From: Pseudomonadota bacterium
Lineage (GTDB): Bacteria; Pseudomonadota; Gammaproteobacteria; Burkholderiales; Burkholderiaceae_C
Direction: 5' to 3'
Length of the DNA: 64,000 nucleotides
Assembly (NCBI GenBank): GCA_018241225.1
Contig: JAFEEG010000019.1
Location: 336,034-400,033 of the forward strand
In this document: piece after piece, positions 61,174 to 64,000 of the stretch
Numbering within the stretch: position 1 is the first letter of the stretch
Layout: the number at the start of each line of letters is the position of its first letter
Made by a program: the position numbers and the translations under genes
The notes under the pieces: model-generated
Told to the model about the DNA's origin: nothing
Seen by the model: the letters and a program-made list of their open reading frames with translations, nothing else
Database searches by the model: none

Positions 61174-61764
61174 CTACGCCATGCGGCAGGCCTCGTCGAA
61201 GTCCAGGCGCGGGTGCCGCCCGAAGAGCTTGCCACTGTCGCCGTGGCCCAGGTTGCACAGCAGGTTGGTGCGCACGCGGGTGCCGGCCCAGAAGCTTCGG
61301 TCGACGCCGTCGGCATCGAAGCCCGACATGGGGCCGCAGTCCAGCCCCAGCGCACGTGCCGCCAGGATGAAGTAGCCCGCTTGCAGGGTGCCGTTGCGAA
61401 AGGCCGTGCGCTGCGCATGCTCGGCGTTGTCCGGGCCCTCGAAGCCGTGGCGCAGCTCGGGTCGGTGTGGAAACAGGCGCGGCAGCTGCGCCGCAAAGTC
61501 GAGGTCGTGGCCGATGACCGCGGTGACCGGCGCGCTCATGGTCTTGTCGACGTTGCCGGGCGACAGCCAGGGCCGCAGCTGCTCGCGGCCCTGCGCGCTG
61601 CGGATAAACACCACGCGCATGGGGCTGCAGTTGGCCGAGGTCGGGCCCCATTTCACCAGCTCGTACAGCTCGTGCAGCGTGCTGTCGGCCACCGGGGTCG
61701 GCAGCCAGCCGTTGTGCGAGCGCGCGGAGCGAAACAGGGTGTCCAGGGCGGAATCGGGAACCAT
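61174..61764 (-). CDS. rutE: Nitroreductase-family malonic semialdehyde reductase, RutE-like
   Basis: A 196-residue FMN enzyme. 'LFRSARSHNGWLPTPVADSTLHELYELVKWGPTSANCSPMRVVFI' closely follows E. coli RutE/RcdA, including 'GPTSANCSPMR'. 'RNGTLQAGYFILAARALGLDCGPMSGFDADGVDRSFW' and 'NLGHGDSGKLFGRHPRLDFDE' complete the family. RutE reduces malonic semialdehyde to 3-hydroxypropionate in uracil breakdown. No other rut gene is here, so it may act on another aldehyde or as a general reductase. It lies seven bases behind the DHDPS-family gene. Confidence 0.9.
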   Translation of the reverse strand: MVPDSALDTLFRSARSHNGWLPTPVADSTLHELYELVKWGPTSANCSPMRVVFIRSAQGREQLRPWLSPGNVDKTMSAPVTAVIGHDLDFAAQLPRLFPHRPELRHGFEGPDNAEHAQRTAFRNGTLQAGYFILAARALGLDCGPMSGFDADGVDRSFWAGTRVRTNLLCNLGHGDSGKLFGRHPRLDFDEACRMA

Positions 61765-61771
61765 CGCCGGC

Positions 61772-62674
61772 TCAGGCCTTCACGCGCGCCGCGCCGATGC
61801 TCTCCACCACCGCCGCGAGCTTGTCGCGCACCTGGGGCGGCAATGCCGCGATGGGCGGGCGCGTGGGACCGGCGTCGCGGCCGGCCAGGCGCATGGCCTC
61901 CTTGATCACCACCGGGAACGAGCCCCAGGCCCAGGCCGCGCGCAGCGGCGCGAACACGTCCGACACGCGGCGTGCCTCGTCGAAGCGGCCCGCGCGCAGC
62001 GCGTCGTACATCTGCACCATGAGTTCCGGAAACACATTGGCCGCCGGCGAGATGGTGCCCTGCGCGCCGTGGAACATCATGGCCAGCGCAATGGTGTCGC
62101 GGCCCGAGAACAGCAGCGCTGGGCGCGGCGCGCCGAGCAGGTATTCGATGGACTGCGTCAGGTCGCCGCCCGAGTCCTTCACGCCCACGATGTTGTCGGC
62201 CTCGCGCATGCAGCGCGCAAGCGTGGCGGGCAGCACGTTGACTGCCGTGCGCGGCGGATTGTTGTAGAGCATGACCGGCAGCTTGGTGGCGCGGGCCACG
62301 GCCGTGTAGTGCGCCACCAGCTCGTCCTGCGAAGGCTGCACGAAGTAGGGCGTGATGACCAGCGCCAGGTCCACGCCCAGCGATTCGGCGGCACGCGTGA
62401 GCGCAATGGCCTGGCGCGTGGTGGCGCCGCCGGTGCCGGCATACAGCGGCACGCGCCCGTTGATGGCGCGCATCGACAGCTCGATCAGCCGGATGTGCTC
62501 GTCGGCATCCAGCGCGAAGAACTCGCCCTGGCTGCCGGCCACCGAGATGCCGTGCACGCCCGCGGCGATGTAGCTTTCGATCAGCTCGCCCACGCGCGCT
62601 TCGTCGAGGCGGTGGTCGGCCGTGAAGGGCGTGGCCATGGCAGGCACCACGCCGTGGAACTTGGAGGTATTCAA
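61772..62674 (-). CDS. Dihydrodipicolinate synthase-family aldolase/lyase
   Basis: A 300-residue TIM-barrel class I aldolase. The Schiff-base Lys166 is in 'NIVGVKDSGGD', Tyr137 in 'PVMLYNNPPRT', and 'GTISPAANVFPELMV' is the C-terminal strand. The GTTGE loop of true DapA reads GSQGE here, so the lysine-pathway role is unlikely. The family includes N-acetylneuraminate, KDG and hydroxyproline-pathway lyases. It is 28 bp after an ABC ATPase gene and 7 bp before rutE, so it is probably catabolic for an imported acid. Substrate unknown. Confidence 0.88.
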   Translation of the reverse strand: MNTSKFHGVVPAMATPFTADHRLDEARVGELIESYIAAGVHGISVAGSQGEFFALDADEHIRLIELSMRAINGRVPLYAGTGGATTRQAIALTRAAESLGVDLALVITPYFVQPSQDELVAHYTAVARATKLPVMLYNNPPRTAVNVLPATLARCMREADNIVGVKDSGGDLTQSIEYLLGAPRPALLFSGRDTIALAMMFHGAQGTISPAANVFPELMVQMYDALRAGRFDEARRVSDVFAPLRAAWAWGSFPVVIKEAMRLAGRDAGPTRPPIAALPPQVRDKLAAVVESIGAARVKA

Positions 62675-62702
62675 GACAACTCTCGAAGAAGTAGAAATGG
62701 TT

Positions 62703-63494
62703 TCAGTCGACGCCCATCAGCTGGCCCAGCTGCGTCATGTAGCGGCCGAATGCGGGCGATTCCTTGGTGGCGCGGGGGTCGCGCGGGCGCGGCAGGTCGA
62801 TGCGGATGTCCTCCACGATGCGCCCGGGCCGCTCCGACATCACCAGCACGCGGTCCGACAGGAACACGGCCTCGGCAATGCTGTGGGTGATGAGGATCAC
62901 CGTCTGGCGCATCTCCTGCCACAGGCGCAGAAGCTCCACGTTGAGCTGGTCGCGCGTGAGCGCATCCAGCGCACCGAAGGGCTCGTCCAGCAGCAGCACC
63001 TGCGGGCGGGTGATGAGGATCTGCCCCAGCGCTGCGCGCTGGCGCATGCCGCCCGACAACTCGTGCGGATGGTGGCGCCGGAACGCCTCCAGCTTGAGGA
63101 TGGGCAGCAGCGCATCGACGCGCGCGTCGATCTCGCGCCGGGGCAGCTTGCGCACCTCGGCGGCCAGGCGGATGTTCGATTCCACCGTCTCCCAGGGCAG
63201 CATGTTGTGCGTCTGGAACACCACGCCCACCTCGTCGCTCACCTGCGTCTGCGGCTTGCCGAACACTTGCAGCACGCCGCCCGCGTCGGGCTGCACCAGC
63301 CCGGCCACGATGCGCAGCAGCGTGCTCTTGCCGCAGCCGCTGGGGCCGAGGATGGAGACGAACTCGCCGCGGCGCACCGAGAAGTCCACGCTGTCGAGCG
63401 CGCGCACCGCGCCGCGTGCGTCGAACGTCTTGGCGACGCCGGTCGCCTGCACGGCGATCTCGCCGTCCAGCATCTGCGCGGCGCCATTGGCCAT
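62703..63494 (-). CDS. ABC transporter ATP-binding protein, nitrate/sulfonate/taurine type
   Basis: A 263-residue ATPase of the SsuB/TauB group. Walker A is GPSGCGKST (50-58), the Q-loop is in 'VGVVFQTHNMLPWETVESNIRL', the signature LSGGMRQRAALGQ follows, Walker B is 'VLLLDEPFGALDALTR', and the H-loop is 'TVILITHSIAEAVFLSDRVLVMSERPGRIVEDI'. ATG 63494 is chosen because GTGAGG lies nine bases upstream; a GTG at 63509 overlaps the VOC stop. No permease or binding-protein gene is next to it within the window. They may lie outside, or elsewhere. Confidence 0.93.
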   Translation of the reverse strand: MANGAAQMLDGEIAVQATGVAKTFDARGAVRALDSVDFSVRRGEFVSILGPSGCGKSTLLRIVAGLVQPDAGGVLQVFGKPQTQVSDEVGVVFQTHNMLPWETVESNIRLAAEVRKLPRREIDARVDALLPILKLEAFRRHHPHELSGGMRQRAALGQILITRPQVLLLDEPFGALDALTRDQLNVELLRLWQEMRQTVILITHSIAEAVFLSDRVLVMSERPGRIVEDIRIDLPRPRDPRATKESPAFGRYMTQLGQLMGVD

Positions 63495-63505
63495 GGCCGA
63501 AGGCC

Positions 63506-63907
63506 TCACTTCCTGGCCCCGACCCAGCCGCCTTCGGAGATGTCGAACACCACGCCGTCGAGGTCGCGGAATTTCATCTCGTAGTACAGGCTCTTCTTGT
63601 CATGTGGCAGGTCCATGAAGAAAGTTCCTCCCTGATCCTCGATGCGCTTGCGTTGTTCGTCCAGGTCGTCGACCCAGAAGCCGAAGTGATGCGTGCCGAC
63701 CCAGTTCTTGCCGCGTTCCAGGCCTGCGGCCTCGTCGGTCTTGTAGTTCAGCAGAGCCAGGCAGATGGTGCCGTCCGACAGGTACACGCCTTCGGCGATG
63801 GGCGAATGCGTGGGCTCAACGATCTCGAGGTCGAACACCTTGCTGTAGAACTCCGCCGCCTTCTGCGGATCGGGAACGGCGAGGGCGATGTGGCGCAGTT
63901 TGGCCAT
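63506..63907 (-). CDS. VOC-superfamily (glyoxalase/dioxygenase fold) protein
   Basis: A 133-residue protein with two beta-alpha-beta-beta-beta units. The first starts 'KLRHIALAVPDPQKAAEFYSKVFDLEIVE', with metal ligand His6, and the second 'GTHHFGFWVDDLDEQRKRIEDQGG' supplies another His. A Glu in 'LYYEMKFRDLDGVVFDISEGGW' completes a plausible site. It may be a lyase, isomerase or dioxygenase for a small acid. GGAGAC precedes the ATG. It is the first visible gene of the operon with the ABC ATPase. Exact reaction unknown. Confidence 0.9.
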   Translation of the reverse strand: MAKLRHIALAVPDPQKAAEFYSKVFDLEIVEPTHSPIAEGVYLSDGTICLALLNYKTDEAAGLERGKNWVGTHHFGFWVDDLDEQRKRIEDQGGTFFMDLPHDKKSLYYEMKFRDLDGVVFDISEGGWVGARK

Positions 63908-63949
63908 GGTCTTGTCTCCTTATGTGGCTCAGATCATTCAACCTTCAGT

Positions 63950-63977
63950 CGTCAAGGCAGTGAGGCCGGCCTTGACG
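63950..63977. promoter_or_regulatory. CGTCAAGGC-N10-GCCTTGACG inverted repeat
   Basis: Perfect 9-bp arms (63950-63958 and 63969-63977), extendable to 12 of 13 bases, lie 43-70 bp upstream of the VOC gene. There is no T tract, so an operator for the operon is more likely than a terminator. Confidence 0.45.
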
Positions 63978-64000
63978 GCTGAACGGGTTGACTCACCGCT

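Overview
The window is GC-rich chromosomal DNA from a betaproteobacterium, most likely Burkholderiales, family Comamonadaceae (Variovorax/Acidovorax/Hydrogenophaga type). This is inferred from codon use, the block mnmG-rsmG-LysE-parA-hydrolase-parB with parS sites, short GCTA...TAGC extragenic hairpins, and the mix of CaiB/BaiF, TAXI, GntR-FCD and LysR genes. I see no rRNA, tRNA, CRISPR array, prophage or insertion sequence.

1-14.5 kb: envelope, stress and metal genes. A VIT/VWA secreted protein (cut by the window edge) diverges from a class A penicillin-binding protein. Then come a decayed VapBC toxin-antitoxin relic, an adhesin-E-like exported protein, and CreBC downstream of copZ-cueR. copZ-cueR diverges from copA, and both promoters have the 19-bp spacer typical of MerR-family control. 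A GDSL lipoprotein, an old-yellow-enzyme reductase, a beta-class GST and a DUF1328 membrane protein follow.

14.5-21.7 kb: chromosome-segregation block. mnmG and rsmG overlap, and each carries a parS site inside its coding sequence. LysE, parA, a small serine hydrolase, parB and a CsgG-like lipoprotein follow.

21.7-30.6 kb: a GntR regulator beside the truncated end of a sugar-binding protein and a D-2-hydroxyacid dehydrogenase. Next is a CoA-dependent aromatic degradation operon (bifunctional monooxygenase/reductase, MarR, enoyl-CoA hydratase, acyl-CoA dehydrogenase, RidA-like protein), then a PduO adenosyltransferase.

30.7-46.5 kb: HxlR controlling a Gdx/SugE-type SMR exporter and a flavodoxin-fold reductase, cis/trans fatty-acid isomerase, a glycosyltransferase, a collagen-like lipoprotein, a phasin, minCDE, an NCS2 permease, a YdiI-type thioesterase, an AsmA-like protein, acetoacetyl-CoA synthetase and small envelope proteins. 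The phasin and acetoacetyl-CoA synthetase suggest polyhydroxybutyrate metabolism.

46.6-64 kb: a Crp/Fnr regulator, a 2OG-Fe(II) oxygenase, the glutarate module gcdR/gcdH/CaiB-type transferase, two DMT exporters, a LysR regulator, a metallo-beta-lactamase-fold protein, and a zinc-ribbon membrane protein next to an orphan TAXI receptor that share a C-terminal Cys motif. The window ends with a minus-strand run: flavin reductase, SpmA-SpmB fusion, DadA, RutE-like nitroreductase, DHDPS-family lyase, ABC ATPase and VOC protein.

I did not find a wholly new multi-gene defence or biosynthetic system. The most unusual items are the probably leaderless copA transcript, the zinc-ribbon/TAXI pair, the CoA-aromatic operon with a RidA lacking its usual arginine, the parS sites inside housekeeping genes, and two decayed loci.
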